Positions 6,935-14,235 of a stretch of 22,868 nucleotides of DNA are shown here, piece after piece. The translations under genes and the position numbers were made by a program. Below the pieces are notes generated by a model, which saw nothing but the letters and a program-made list of their open reading frames with translations, was not told the DNA's origin and ran no database searches. Location of the stretch: contig JAJZKX010000004.1 of NCBI GenBank assembly GCA_021850745.1, positions 1 through 22,868 of the forward strand. The letters run 5' to 3'. Source of the DNA: Thermoplasmata archaeon (lineage in GTDB: Archaea > Thermoplasmatota > Thermoplasmata > Thermoplasmatales > Thermoplasmataceae). How positions within the stretch are numbered: position 1 is the first letter of the stretch; every line of letters begins with the position of its first letter.

Positions 6935-8652
6935 CAGTATACCTCCGGTTTCACATACGGCTTAAACTCTTCTGGAAGCTCTGGAACCGGCAATGTGTCA
7001 AACTTCATTTCCCCGTTGTTGTCGGTGCATGTTATGTTCTTGAGCCATTCCTTGTTCTTCTTGGGGAAATCCTTTCTAGTGTGTGCGCCCCTGCTCTCTG
7101 GCCTCATAATTGCAGATTTCACAATTGCTTCTGTGGCAACCAGCATGTTTCCTAATTCAAGCGCCGCAAGAAGGCCATGGTTGTACCTCTTTCCTCCTGG
7201 TGCAGCAACCGAAGGGTACCTTTCCTTAAGTTTCTGGATTATTTCCAGGGCCAATTCAAGGTGTTCTGCATCCCTGACGATGCCCACATTATCTGACATC
7301 GCCGTCGTGAGTTCGTCGATCAGGTCATAGGCATTTGTGCCTTCTGGCCTGAGAAAGCCCAGAACCCTTTCTATTTCCCGGTTGACATCAGAATCATCCA
7401 CTTCAACCAACTCAACTTTCTTGACGAACTCAGAAGCCCCTTCGCCCACTTTCTTTCCAAAAACCATTATGTCGCTCATTGAGTTCCCTCCAAGCCTGTT
7501 TGCTCCGTGCAATCCGCAGGCAACTTCGCCTGCTGCAAAGAGGCCCTCAACGGTAGAAGCACCTGTGTCAGGTTCTACCCGTATGCCGCCCATCTGGTAA
7601 TGCACGGTTGGGGCAACTTCCATCATTTCCTTTGTTATGTCGACACCAGCAAACTCCATGAACTGCATATACATGCTTGGAAGCTTCTGCTTGACGAACT
7701 CGGCGCCCTTGTAAGAAATGTCAAGGTACACCCCGCCATGTTCAGTGCCTCTACCGGCCTGGATTTCAGCGTAATTTGCCCTTGCCACGACGTCTCTTGC
7801 ATCAAGTTCCTTCTTCTGCGGGGAGTATCTCAGCATATACCTTTCCTTATCCTTGTTGTAAAGGATGCCCCCCTCGCCTCTGACCCCTTCTGTTACCAGA
7901 AGTCCCCTGACTCCCGGGGGATAAACCATTCCTGTTGGATGGAACTGGATCATCTCCATGTCCTGAAGGGTTGCTCCTGCCCTGAACGCCAAACCGAGGC
8001 CATCGCCTGTGGACTCCCAGGAGTTTGAAGTGATCTTGAATACCCTGCCGCAACCACCAGTTGCAAGTATTACGGCTTTGGCCCTGAAGAGGTGGAATTC
8101 TCCCTTGTCCATTTTCAGTCCCACAGCACCAATCACGCGGCTATTGTTCTTGAGAAGGTTGGTTATGTACATTTCATCAAAAATTGTGACATTTTCCCTG
8201 TGAATAATCTGGTCCTGAAGTGTCCTGATGATTTCCAGGCCAGTTCTGTCTCCCACATGGCAAAGTCTCCTGTAGGAGTGTCCTCCAAACGCCCTCTGAA
8301 GGATCCTTCCATCGGGGGTCCGGTCAAAGAGCGCCCCGAACTTCTCCAGTTCATGCACTCTCTGGGGGGCTTCCTTGGCCAGGATTTCAGCCATTCTCCA
8401 GTTACCAATGTATACTCCTTCTTCTACGATATCACCGAAATGTACCTGCCAGTTATCTTGGGGGTCCACGTTGCCCAGGGCGGCTGCCATTCCTCCTTCG
8501 GCCATCACAGTATGGGCTTTGCCCAGCAATGACTTTGAAACAACAGTTACCCTGAGGCCAGCGTCAGAAGCAGCAAGAGCTGCCCTCATGCCGGCCCCGC
8601 CTGCTCCGATGATAAGAACATCCGATTCAGTTTTTATATATTGCTCAGCCAT
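6934..8652 (-). CDS. sdhA: succinate dehydrogenase/fumarate reductase flavoprotein subunit, Sdh1-like (type F)
   Basis: This is the 572-residue catalytic subunit for succinate-fumarate interconversion. The FAD Rossmann motif is at 14-20 (IIGAGGA), and His47 in GKAHTVMAEGG is the expected site of covalent FAD attachment. Active-site segments HPTG, TEGVRGEGG, ARDVVAR, HYQMGG and HGANRLGGNS are all present. NPxDNW-like NVDPQDNWQVHFGD and CHVGDRTGLEIIRTLQ match mycobacterial Sdh1 (Rv0248c-like) more than classical SdhA, as I recall them. The frame opens at GTG 8661, but ATG 8652 is preferred: AAGTGATTC, a ribosome-site-like sequence identical to that before sdhB1, lies just before it. It leads the operon sdhA2-sdhB2-sdhC2-small membrane protein. 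It could act as dehydrogenase or fumarate reductase; sequence alone does not decide direction. Confidence 0.92.
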   Translation of the reverse strand: MAEQYIKTESDVLIIGAGGAGMRAALAASDAGLRVTVVSKSLLGKAHTVMAEGGMAAALGNVDPQDNWQVHFGDIVEEGVYIGNWRMAEILAKEAPQRVHELEKFGALFDRTPDGRILQRAFGGHSYRRLCHVGDRTGLEIIRTLQDQIIHRENVTIFDEMYITNLLKNNSRVIGAVGLKMDKGEFHLFRAKAVILATGGCGRVFKITSNSWESTGDGLGLAFRAGATLQDMEMIQFHPTGMVYPPGVRGLLVTEGVRGEGGILYNKDKERYMLRYSPQKKELDARDVVARANYAEIQAGRGTEHGGVYLDISYKGAEFVKQKLPSMYMQFMEFAGVDITKEMMEVAPTVHYQMGGIRVEPDTGASTVEGLFAAGEVACGLHGANRLGGNSMSDIMVFGKKVGEGASEFVKKVELVEVDDSDVNREIERVLGFLRPEGTNAYDLIDELTTAMSDNVGIVRDAEHLELALEIIQKLKERYPSVAAPGGKRYNHGLLAALELGNMLVATEAIVKSAIMRPESRGAHTRKDFPKKNKEWLKNITCTDNNGEMKFDTLPVPELPEEFKPYVKPEVY

Positions 8653-8850
8653 GAGAATCACTTAATTATAGCTAGCTTGGAGTGTTGATGCGTCCGACTT
8701 TAATAAAAGTTTTAATCATATATTAGGTTAGCCATTTTTTTAACCCTAAGTGCTTAGGCATATTTTCAGAGTGTGTTAAACACCCCTACTTAACTTATCG
8801 ATCCACTATCAATGAAATGAATGGTTTCCTGCGGATCCATAAAAATAAAA
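8653..8850 (-). promoter_or_regulatory. intergenic region with sdhA2 promoter and two dyads
   Basis: This 198-base gap separates the two complex II operons. Reading the minus strand, TTTTATTA (complement of 8701-8708) is a candidate TATA box giving a start near 8678 and a leader of about 25 bases with AAGTGATTC as ribosome site. Upstream of it are two perfect dyads, CCTAAG-TG-CTTAGG (8745-8758) and GTGTT-A-AACAC (8773-8783), placed where an activator or repressor might bind. This arrangement suggests the second operon has its own control. Confidence 0.5.
8840..8850 (-). terminator. T-rich terminator after sdhD
   Basis: Immediately after the sdhD stop the minus strand reads TTTTATTTTTA. Such oligo-T tracts terminate archaeal transcription, so the first complex II operon probably ends here, at least in part. 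Confidence 0.55.
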
Positions 8851-9249
8851 TCATGGGATGGCCATTTGTGCCACCACCAGAGAGAGGATTGTCCCATATA
8901 TAACAGAGACGACAAATACTGCGAAGATAGCCCATGAAACAAATTTTCTTGCCTTTGCAGAGATGCCAGTCTCGTATATTATCCCTTTAAGCCCATTTAA
9001 TCCATGGTATGTCACAACCCACAGAAAGATCAGGAAGAATGCGAGCCACCATGGATCTCTCAGATTTCCTACCACCGTATCAAACAGTTCAATTGGGCTT
9101 CCTCCGTTTATATGTGCCACGTAGAGATGTACACCGAGAAAGAATATTATGAAAGCACCACTGGCCGCCTGGAACAGCCACTGTATTGATCCAATGGGCC
9201 TCGTCCTTTTCTTTTCCGCCTCTTTATCAAGCGCTTCAAGGTTTGCCAT
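8851..9249 (-). CDS. sdhD: succinate dehydrogenase membrane anchor subunit D (type A-like)
   Basis: A 132-residue membrane protein with three hydrophobic segments, about 29-47, 68-88 and 104-126. His41 in GVHLYVAH and His82 in YHGLNG are candidate haem b ligands. The YHGxNG motif is shared with SdhC, so the two anchors look like paralogues; this is typical of the archaeal type A complex II with two anchors and two haems. The frame extends upstream to 9282, but the ATG at 9249 is preferred: it overlaps the sdhC stop as TAATG and has CAGGAGG nine bases ahead. It ends the first sdh operon. Confidence 0.85.
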   Translation of the reverse strand: MANLEALDKEAEKKRTRPIGSIQWLFQAASGAFIIFFLGVHLYVAHINGGSPIELFDTVVGNLRDPWWLAFFLIFLWVVTYHGLNGLKGIIYETGISAKARKFVSWAIFAVFVVSVIYGTILSLVVAQMAIP

Positions 9250-9656
9250 TAAACACCGCCTCCTGACAACAGAACCTGCCAAGCATAGTAGAGAAACAGA
9301 AGCATCAGGATCATTGCACCTGACTCAAGGATGAAAAACATGAGTTTGTGGTGTTTGAGGCCATACCCTGCCTCATTGAGCATCAGCCTAACGCCATTCG
9401 CCCCATGGTAAAAGATGACCAGTGAGAGAAGTATGTCCATGACAATGAAGATGTCATACGGACCATATGTGAATGAGGTGATCAGGTCGTTGAACGCGAC
9501 ACCGCCCCTAAGAAGGTTGGAAAGCACAAAGAAATGGAGGTATAGGTACAGCAGGATTACAATTCCAGAAATCCTGTGCATTGTGTAAGCGAAATACCCA
9601 ATGCCCTTGTGGAAGAAATTCAGCCAGCCGAGTGTTCCGTTATCGCTTTCCAGCAT
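9249..9656 (-). CDS. sdhC: succinate dehydrogenase cytochrome b subunit C (type A-like)
   Basis: A 135-residue anchor with three hydrophobic segments (about 30-48, 68-86, 104-128). The N-terminal MHRISG (26-31) is the classic SdhC/cytochrome b556 signature, and His84 in YHGANGVRLMLNE corresponds to the haem-ligand histidine. His27 and His41 are further candidates. It should bind haem b and quinone with SdhD. The longest frame starts at 9677 within sdhB, but the ATG at 9656 has AGGAGGGG seven to eight bases upstream, so I use it. It overlaps the sdhB end by 17 bases, indicating translational coupling. Confidence 0.88.
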   Translation of the reverse strand: MLESDNGTLGWLNFFHKGIGYFAYTMHRISGIVILLYLYLHFFVLSNLLRGGVAFNDLITSFTYGPYDIFIVMDILLSLVIFYHGANGVRLMLNEAGYGLKHHKLMFFILESGAMILMLLFLYYAWQVLLSGGGV

Positions 9657-10386
9657 GCTTTCCCCTCCTGAAGGCATTCTTCAGTTCGTGGGATATTCCT
9701 GTTCTTCTGAGTAACTGTATAGCCCGTGAAGGATCCACATCCTTGGGACATACTTCAGTGCATTCCCCGGCATAATGGCATCTTGATGTGCCACTTTCCC
9801 CGCCCGTTATTTCAAGGCGTATTGGAGTTCCCTCGTCCCTACTGTCAAGGTTGAATCTCAGGGCTGCGGCCAGAGCTGCCGGACCAAGGTAATCATCATC
9901 AGAGCCCGATATAGGGCAGGCCGCAAGGCAAAGCCCACACTTTATGCACATGGAATATTGTTCATAGATCTTGAACTGTTCTGGAGTCTGCAAAAGCTCT
10001 ACCCCAGGTGATTTATCATCTTTCCTGATGATGTATGGCTTCACCTTCCTGTATTTCTCGAAGAAAGGATCAATGTCGACAACAAGGTCCTTGATCACTT
10101 GATAATGAGGCAATGGTGACACCCGTATAGTGTTCGAGCCCAGTGATTCGGCAATGGTTGAGCATGCCATCCTTGGCTTCCCGTTTATCTGCATTGAACA
10201 GCTTCCGCATATTTCCATCCTGCAGGAATGGCGAAAAGAAAGCGTACCGTCGAGGTTCTCGCTTATGTATACAAGGCCTTCCAGCACAGTAGAAATTTTT
10301 TTCTTTGGAACGTTGAACCTGTCAAATCGTGAATTGCCCTTTTCATCTCCCCTTTTTACCAAAAATACATAATTTTCAGAATCCAT
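9640..10386 (-). CDS. sdhB: succinate dehydrogenase iron-sulfur subunit (classical)
   Basis: This is a 248-residue classical SdhB. The [2Fe-2S] cluster ligands are Cys55, 60, 63 and 75 (CRMEICGSC...C). The C-terminal domain has CIKCGLCLAACP (Cys147, 150, 153, 157) and CHYAGECTEVCP (Cys203, 209, 213), the normal pattern for one [4Fe-4S] and one [3Fe-4S] cluster. It transfers electrons from SdhA to the haem-containing anchors. The ATG at 10386 lies nine bases after the sdhA stop and directly after AGTGATTCT, a partial match to the 16S anti-Shine-Dalgarno complement. Confidence 0.95.
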   Translation of the reverse strand: MDSENYVFLVKRGDEKGNSRFDRFNVPKKKISTVLEGLVYISENLDGTLSFRHSCRMEICGSCSMQINGKPRMACSTIAESLGSNTIRVSPLPHYQVIKDLVVDIDPFFEKYRKVKPYIIRKDDKSPGVELLQTPEQFKIYEQYSMCIKCGLCLAACPISGSDDDYLGPAALAAALRFNLDSRDEGTPIRLEITGGESGTSRCHYAGECTEVCPKDVDPSRAIQLLRRTGISHELKNAFRRGKHAGKR

Positions 10387-10395
10387 AGAATCACT

Positions 10396-12102
10396 TCAGT
10401 AAACCCTTGGGGCAGGCTTCCATTTGGTGATTGCTACGTCGGTGTAATGAAATGCCGGCCCGTCCTTTGTAAAGTTAACAACGGTATGTTTCAGGAAATT
10501 CACATCATCTCTCTTTGGATAGTCGTTCCTGTAGTGTGCCCCCCTGCTTTCCCTCCTCATTAAAGCACCCAGTGTAATAATTTCTGCAAGGTCAAGCATG
10601 AATCCGAGTTCGAGTGTTTCCTGCAGTTGAAGGTTGAAAACTCTGGACTTGTCCTCCACAGAAATATTTGAGAATCTCCCCTTCAGTGAGATGATGTTTT
10701 TGGCCTGTTTTTCAAGCTCACTCTCAGTGCGCAACACACCTACATTCTGGTCCATTCCGGTCCTGAGATCCTCCCTGATCCTGGCAACGTTTTCTCCTCC
10801 CCCGTTTTTCAGGATTCCTTCCCAGATCCGTTTTTCCTCCATCATAACCCTTGTTGTATCGAGGTCAGGGATAGTGTGCGCTGAAGCCCATTCTGCTGCC
10901 TTGATGCCCACGACGTTTCCAAATGCAAGGCATTCGTTTGTAGAGTTTGAACCCAACCGGTTTGCCCCATGTATGCTTATGGCGACATTCTCTCCGGCCC
11001 CGAATATGCCTGGAACCTGTGTCTCAGTAGATATCCTCACATCAATGCCGCCCATTGTGTAATGAGTGGCAGGCCTTACTGGGATTGGTTCCACAGCTGG
11101 ATCGATATGATTGAATTTCTTGGCTATGTCAGTGATCATGGGCAATCTTTCCTCCAGTTTTTCAGCAATGTGTGTGAGGTCAAGATGTATGTGGGGTGTC
11201 TCCCCATGTTCATCGATTATCCCCCGGCCGCCAAGTATTTCCCACATCATCGCCCGAGAAACGATGTCACGGGGAGCTTCCTCCAACTTTGTTGGAGCAT
11301 ACTTTTCCATGAACCGTTTGCCTTCAGAGTTCCTGAGATACCCCCCTTCAGCCCTGGCTGCCTCTGTAATAAGGATTCCGGACGGGACCAGGCCAGTGGG
11401 ATGGAACTGCATGAATTCCATGTCCTTCAGTGAAAGGCCTGCCCTGTATGCAATCGCATTGCCGTCACCGGTAACTGAGCTCGCATATGTGCTGAACTGG
11501 TAAAGGCGGCCGGCCCCACCCGCTGCAAAGATGAGCGCCTTTCCCTGGAAAACAACAAACTCCCCTGTCTTGAGGTTGATGGCAGTAAGGCCGTTGAACC
11601 TGTTCTGGCCTATAATTGCGGAAGTTACAAAATACTCATTGTAAAAGTGTATCCTGTCATACATCTGGCACCTGCTGAAAAGGGTCTGCATAACATGGAA
11701 CCCTGTCTTGTCCGCTGCAAATGTAGCCCTTGGGAAGCTCAATCCACCAAAGTCCCTCTGTGAAATGGTTCCGTCAGAGTTCCTGGACCACGGGCACCCC
11801 CAGCGGTCAGTAGTATAAATCTGCTCTGGAACTATCCGCACAAACTCCTCCACTGCATCCTGGTCGGCCAGATAGTCGCTTCCCTTTATGGTATCAAAAG
11901 CGTGGAGGTCAAGATTGTCCCTGGGATCAAGAACTGCACTGGTTCCCCCTTCTGCGGACACGGAGTGGGACCTTAGAGGGTAAAGCTTAGATACAAGCCC
12001 AACTGAAATTGAATTGTCCTTCTCCGCTGCCGAAATGGCTGCCCTTAGCCCAGCCATTCCTCCACCCATAATTATGATATCTTCCTTGATGGTTTCCAAC
12101 AT
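10396..12102 (-). CDS. sdhA: succinate dehydrogenase flavoprotein subunit (classical)
   Basis: This 568-residue catalytic subunit of respiratory complex II oxidises succinate to fumarate. FAD-binding IIMGGGMAGLRAA covers about 10-22; His46 in RSHSVSAEGG is the covalent FAD site. HPTG, TEAARAEGG, HYTMGGIDV and HGANRLGSNS are the substrate and FAD contacts, and RGAHYRNDYP near the C-terminus is typical. The frame extends to a TTG at 12126, but that overlaps probable promoter DNA. The ATG at 12102 lies 29 bases from the TATA-like CTTTTAAAAG (12127-12136), fitting leaderless initiation. It begins the operon sdhABCD and is divergent from hsp20. Confidence 0.95.
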   Translation of the reverse strand: MLETIKEDIIIMGGGMAGLRAAISAAEKDNSISVGLVSKLYPLRSHSVSAEGGTSAVLDPRDNLDLHAFDTIKGSDYLADQDAVEEFVRIVPEQIYTTDRWGCPWSRNSDGTISQRDFGGLSFPRATFAADKTGFHVMQTLFSRCQMYDRIHFYNEYFVTSAIIGQNRFNGLTAINLKTGEFVVFQGKALIFAAGGAGRLYQFSTYASSVTGDGNAIAYRAGLSLKDMEFMQFHPTGLVPSGILITEAARAEGGYLRNSEGKRFMEKYAPTKLEEAPRDIVSRAMMWEILGGRGIIDEHGETPHIHLDLTHIAEKLEERLPMITDIAKKFNHIDPAVEPIPVRPATHYTMGGIDVRISTETQVPGIFGAGENVAISIHGANRLGSNSTNECLAFGNVVGIKAAEWASAHTIPDLDTTRVMMEEKRIWEGILKNGGGENVARIREDLRTGMDQNVGVLRTESELEKQAKNIISLKGRFSNISVEDKSRVFNLQLQETLELGFMLDLAEIITLGALMRRESRGAHYRNDYPKRDDVNFLKHTVVNFTKDGPAFHYTDVAITKWKPAPRVY

Positions 12103-12162
12103 AAACCCTATATAAAAATGCCTCAACTTTTAAAAGGGCGTACACTAACAATTACGCCATTC
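12103..12162 (-). promoter_or_regulatory. sdhABCD promoter with upstream inverted repeat
   Basis: CTTTTAAAAG (12127-12136) is the likely TATA box for sdhA. Directly upstream on that strand, GGCGTA (12137-12142) and TACGCC (12153-12158) form a perfect 6-bp inverted repeat with a 10-base spacer, abutting the TATA box at the position of the TFB recognition element. It may be an operator. Confidence 0.45.
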
Positions 12163-12240
12163 CCTTTAGATAAAAGTGTGAGTACCTTTTTTCTTGAGTT
12201 TTAATCCGTGGATAAGTTCCAGTATCTCCACAAGGGCAAT

Positions 12241-12250
12241 CTTTAAATAA
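12241..12250 (+). promoter_or_regulatory. TATA box for the hsp20 operon
   Basis: CTTTAAATAA is the best TATA match upstream of hsp20 and predicts transcription start near 12272, giving a leader of about 32 bases that contains GGAGG (12291-12295). Unlike many genes here, this mRNA is not leaderless. Confidence 0.65.
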
Positions 12251-12261
12251 TTTGAATTAAT

Positions 12262-12288
12262 CATTAGTTGTCAACTAATGGTTGACAA
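12262..12288. promoter_or_regulatory. two overlapping perfect palindromes, probable heat-shock operator
   Basis: CATTAGTTG-T-CAACTAATG (12262-12280) is a 19-base perfect palindrome. TTGTCAAC (12268-12275) and GTTGACAA (12281-12288) form a second perfect dyad with the spacer TAATG. Together they span the predicted transcription start and stop just before the ribosome site, which is ideal for repression by blocking polymerase. The AAC-N5-GTT core resembles the CTAAC-N5-GTTAG site described for the HSR1 regulator of Archaeoglobus. The downstream winged-helix gene is the obvious candidate binder. Confidence 0.7.
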
Positions 12289-12303
12289 CAGGAGGATGTA
12301 AAC

Positions 12304-12855
12304 ATGCCATACAGGAGAAGAAAAGACGACGACTGGAGAGATGAGTTCGAGGAGTTCTTTGAGAACTTCGGTTTCGACTTTGACAGGTTCAATGACAGGA
12401 TGATGAAGATGTGGGACCGGATGCTTAAGGAATCTGACGTACAGACCTTCGGGCCATATGTTTACGGATTTTCTTACAAGATAGGGCAGGATGGGAAGCC
12501 AGTCTTTGAGGAATTCGGCAATGTTCCCCAGGGAAGGATGTTTGGGAAGGAACCAAAACTACTGGACAAGGACGTCAGAGAACCAATAACAGACCTCACT
12601 GAAGACAAGGACAAAATCTTCATTACATACGAACTGCCCGGTATTTCCAAGGAGAACATCCAGCTCAATGTTTCAGAGTACAATGTGACAATGGAGGTAA
12701 AGGAAGGGCCAAGGAAGTACTACAAGAGCTTTGACTTCAGCTATGAACTGAAACCTGACACCGCGAGTGCAAAGTTCCTCAATGGAATACTGGATGTTTC
12801 AGTGGAACGTGCAAGAAAAGAGATCCCGGGTGGCAGAAATATCTCCATAGACTGA
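12304..12855 (+). CDS. small heat-shock protein, Hsp20/alpha-crystallin family
   Basis: This 183-residue ATP-independent chaperone should bind unfolding proteins and form oligomers. A charged N-terminal arm rich in Asp, Glu, Phe and Met (residues 1-45) precedes a glycine/proline-rich linker. The alpha-crystallin domain runs about 93-170, with the ELPGISKENI segment and the NGILDVSV signature (GVL motif equivalent). The C-terminal I180-S-I182 is the IXI anchor used in oligomerisation. The ATG at 12304 has GGAGG nine bases upstream. It is the first gene of an operon with a winged-helix regulator and lies behind nested palindromes, so heat-shock-type repression is likely. Confidence 0.9.
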   Translation: MPYRRRKDDDWRDEFEEFFENFGFDFDRFNDRMMKMWDRMLKESDVQTFGPYVYGFSYKIGQDGKPVFEEFGNVPQGRMFGKEPKLLDKDVREPITDLTEDKDKIFITYELPGISKENIQLNVSEYNVTMEVKEGPRKYYKSFDFSYELKPDTASAKFLNGILDVSVERARKEIPGGRNISID

Positions 12856-12864
12856 GGCGCGAAA

Positions 12865-13464
12865 ATGATTGACGAGGACATCCTTTCTTTGATTTCGGCC
12901 ATTGAGAACAACACACGACGAGAAATTCTGAGAGGCTTGATCCTCGACCAATCCTATGCCTTACAGATCAGCAGATGGATAGGGGTGTCTCAGCAGGCCA
13001 TCAACAAGCAGCTTGACTTGCTGGAAAAGGCCAACCTCATTCTTTCTGCAGGTATAATACCAAGCAGTTCTGGAGCCCCCAGGAAAATTTACAAGCCCAC
13101 TGGCTTTTCGACACTGGTTGCAGACTATTCCAGGAACTTCATTGAAGTAAAACGTTATGACATTCCGGAGAAAGAACCTGGAGAAGGGGATGAAACTGCA
13201 ATTGCGCCAAAAGAACTAATGGCGAACTTAAGCAAAACAGAGAATGAACTCAACGACATGATGGAAAGGCGCCTTGAGCTTATCCAGAAAAAGGATGGCC
13301 TTCTTGGAAAGCTGCATTACTATATAAACAGAATTTCGCCGGACGAAATGACCAGGAATATACTCCTTGACTACTGCGACTACCTGGATCCGGAATACGT
13401 CGCCAGGAGATACAACATACCTCTCACATATGTTATGCAGGTAGTTGAAACCTACCTGAAATAA
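12865..13464 (+). CDS. winged-helix (ArsR-like) transcriptional regulator, candidate heat-shock repressor
   Basis: A 199-residue protein with an N-terminal winged helix (about 5-75): the NTRREILRGLI helix, the recognition helix around VSQQAINKQLDLLEKANLI, and a wing including the GAPRKIYKPT segment. This is the layout of archaeal ArsR-like regulators. A charged helical, possibly coiled-coil segment (about 120-155) may dimerise. Pyrococcus Phr and Archaeoglobus HSR1 are winged-helix heat-shock regulators of about 200 residues, and HSR1 sits in an operon with an hsp20 gene, so a similar role is likely here, though I cannot claim orthology. It starts nine bases after hsp20 with GAGGCG upstream. 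Its end overlaps the convergent diphthine synthase by 13 bases. Confidence 0.8.
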   Translation: MIDEDILSLISAIENNTRREILRGLILDQSYALQISRWIGVSQQAINKQLDLLEKANLILSAGIIPSSSGAPRKIYKPTGFSTLVADYSRNFIEVKRYDIPEKEPGEGDETAIAPKELMANLSKTENELNDMMERRLELIQKKDGLLGKLHYYINRISPDEMTRNILLDYCDYLDPEYVARRYNIPLTYVMQVVETYLK

Positions 13465-14225
13465 CTGCATTTTTTTGTGAATTTTTCAGCAAAAGCAGCC
13501 TCATTGTGGTTTAAAGCTGCAGGGATCACCACAGCGGCTGGAAATTCTGCGAAACGGGCAAGGATGATATTAGAAACTGAGTCATAAATAAGCCTCTCCC
13601 CTTCCTGGGATACCCGTGACAGCGAGAAGACTTTGCTTTGATCATTGAGGAAATCAAAGCCATAACGCTCTTCCATCTGAAGTATGGTCTCGAGGGCTTC
13701 GTGCGGGAACATGGTCCTGCCATCTTTAAGGTCAAGGAGAAGAATGGTATGCTGGTTCAGTGAAAGGTTGGCTGCAATTTTTTCTGCGACACTTTTGGGC
13801 AGGAAATTATCCTGAGGGAATGGCACTGAAACAGGCGGCCCCATCCTGTAGGGAAATAGACCGATCTTCCCTGGGATCACTGATATAATGGAAGCATTTT
13901 CAAAAATGGCCACTTCTATCCCTGCATCAAGGGCGTCAGCGCGCAGCTGGTTGTGGGTCGTCGCGGAAAGCGGATCACCCGTGACTATTACTGAAACCTT
14001 CTGGTAAGCGGAAAGGCGGATAATTTCCTCTTGGCTTTCCACAAATTCCCTGTCAGCGGGAATAACTTCCCTGCCCAGGAGGCCCTCCAGCTCCCTAATT
14101 GTACCCTGTGGAGATATTGAAGTATATGTTTCAAAATATACAAGGTCTGAAAGCTTCAGAACCTCAAACTGTTCCAGCGTAAGGCTTTTGATACCCCTCA
14201 GTCCAAGGCCAACCAGGTTCAGCAT
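13452..14225 (-). CDS. dphB: diphthine synthase
   Basis: This 257-residue S-adenosylmethionine-dependent methyltransferase modifies elongation factor 2 during diphthamide synthesis. The start (MLNLVGLGLRGIKSLTLEQFE) and YFETYTS (30-36) are the classic N-terminus; GDPLSATTH at about 83-91 and the PYRMGPPVSVPFPQ-like segment near 125-138 are also typical of the Dph5/DphB tetrapyrrole-methylase fold. Length is normal. It starts ten bases after the enolase stop, so the two are probably co-transcribed. Its last 13 bases overlap the convergent regulator. Confidence 0.92.
   Translation of the reverse strand: MLNLVGLGLRGIKSLTLEQFEVLKLSDLVYFETYTSISPQGTIRELEGLLGREVIPADREFVESQEEIIRLSAYQKVSVIVTGDPLSATTHNQLRADALDAGIEVAIFENASIISVIPGKIGLFPYRMGPPVSVPFPQDNFLPKSVAEKIAANLSLNQHTILLLDLKDGRTMFPHEALETILQMEERYGFDFLNDQSKVFSLSRVSQEGERLIYDSVSNIILARFAEFPAAVVIPAALNHNEAAFAEKFTKKCSYFR
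13468..13487 (+). terminator. T-rich terminator of the hsp20 operon inside dphB
   Basis: TTTTTTT followed by GTGAATTTTT lies just after the regulator stop. It also encodes lysine and phenylalanine codons of dphB on the other strand, so the terminator is embedded in the convergent gene. Confidence 0.5.
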
Positions 14226-14235
14226 TGAAGGTTGC

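Noticed and set aside
6455..7330. 291-codon plus-strand frame opposite the sdhA2/sdhB2 junction
   Set aside because: Antisense shadow of well-supported genes; no domain is visible.
6934..8652. Reading the second flavoprotein as L-aspartate oxidase (NadB)
   Set aside because: It has the covalent-FAD histidine, an adjacent iron-sulfur subunit and a membrane anchor gene, all of which point to complex II.
9657..9677. Upstream start of sdhC
   Set aside because: The internal ATG at 9656 has a strong AGGAGGGG site at the right spacing; the earlier ATG has none.
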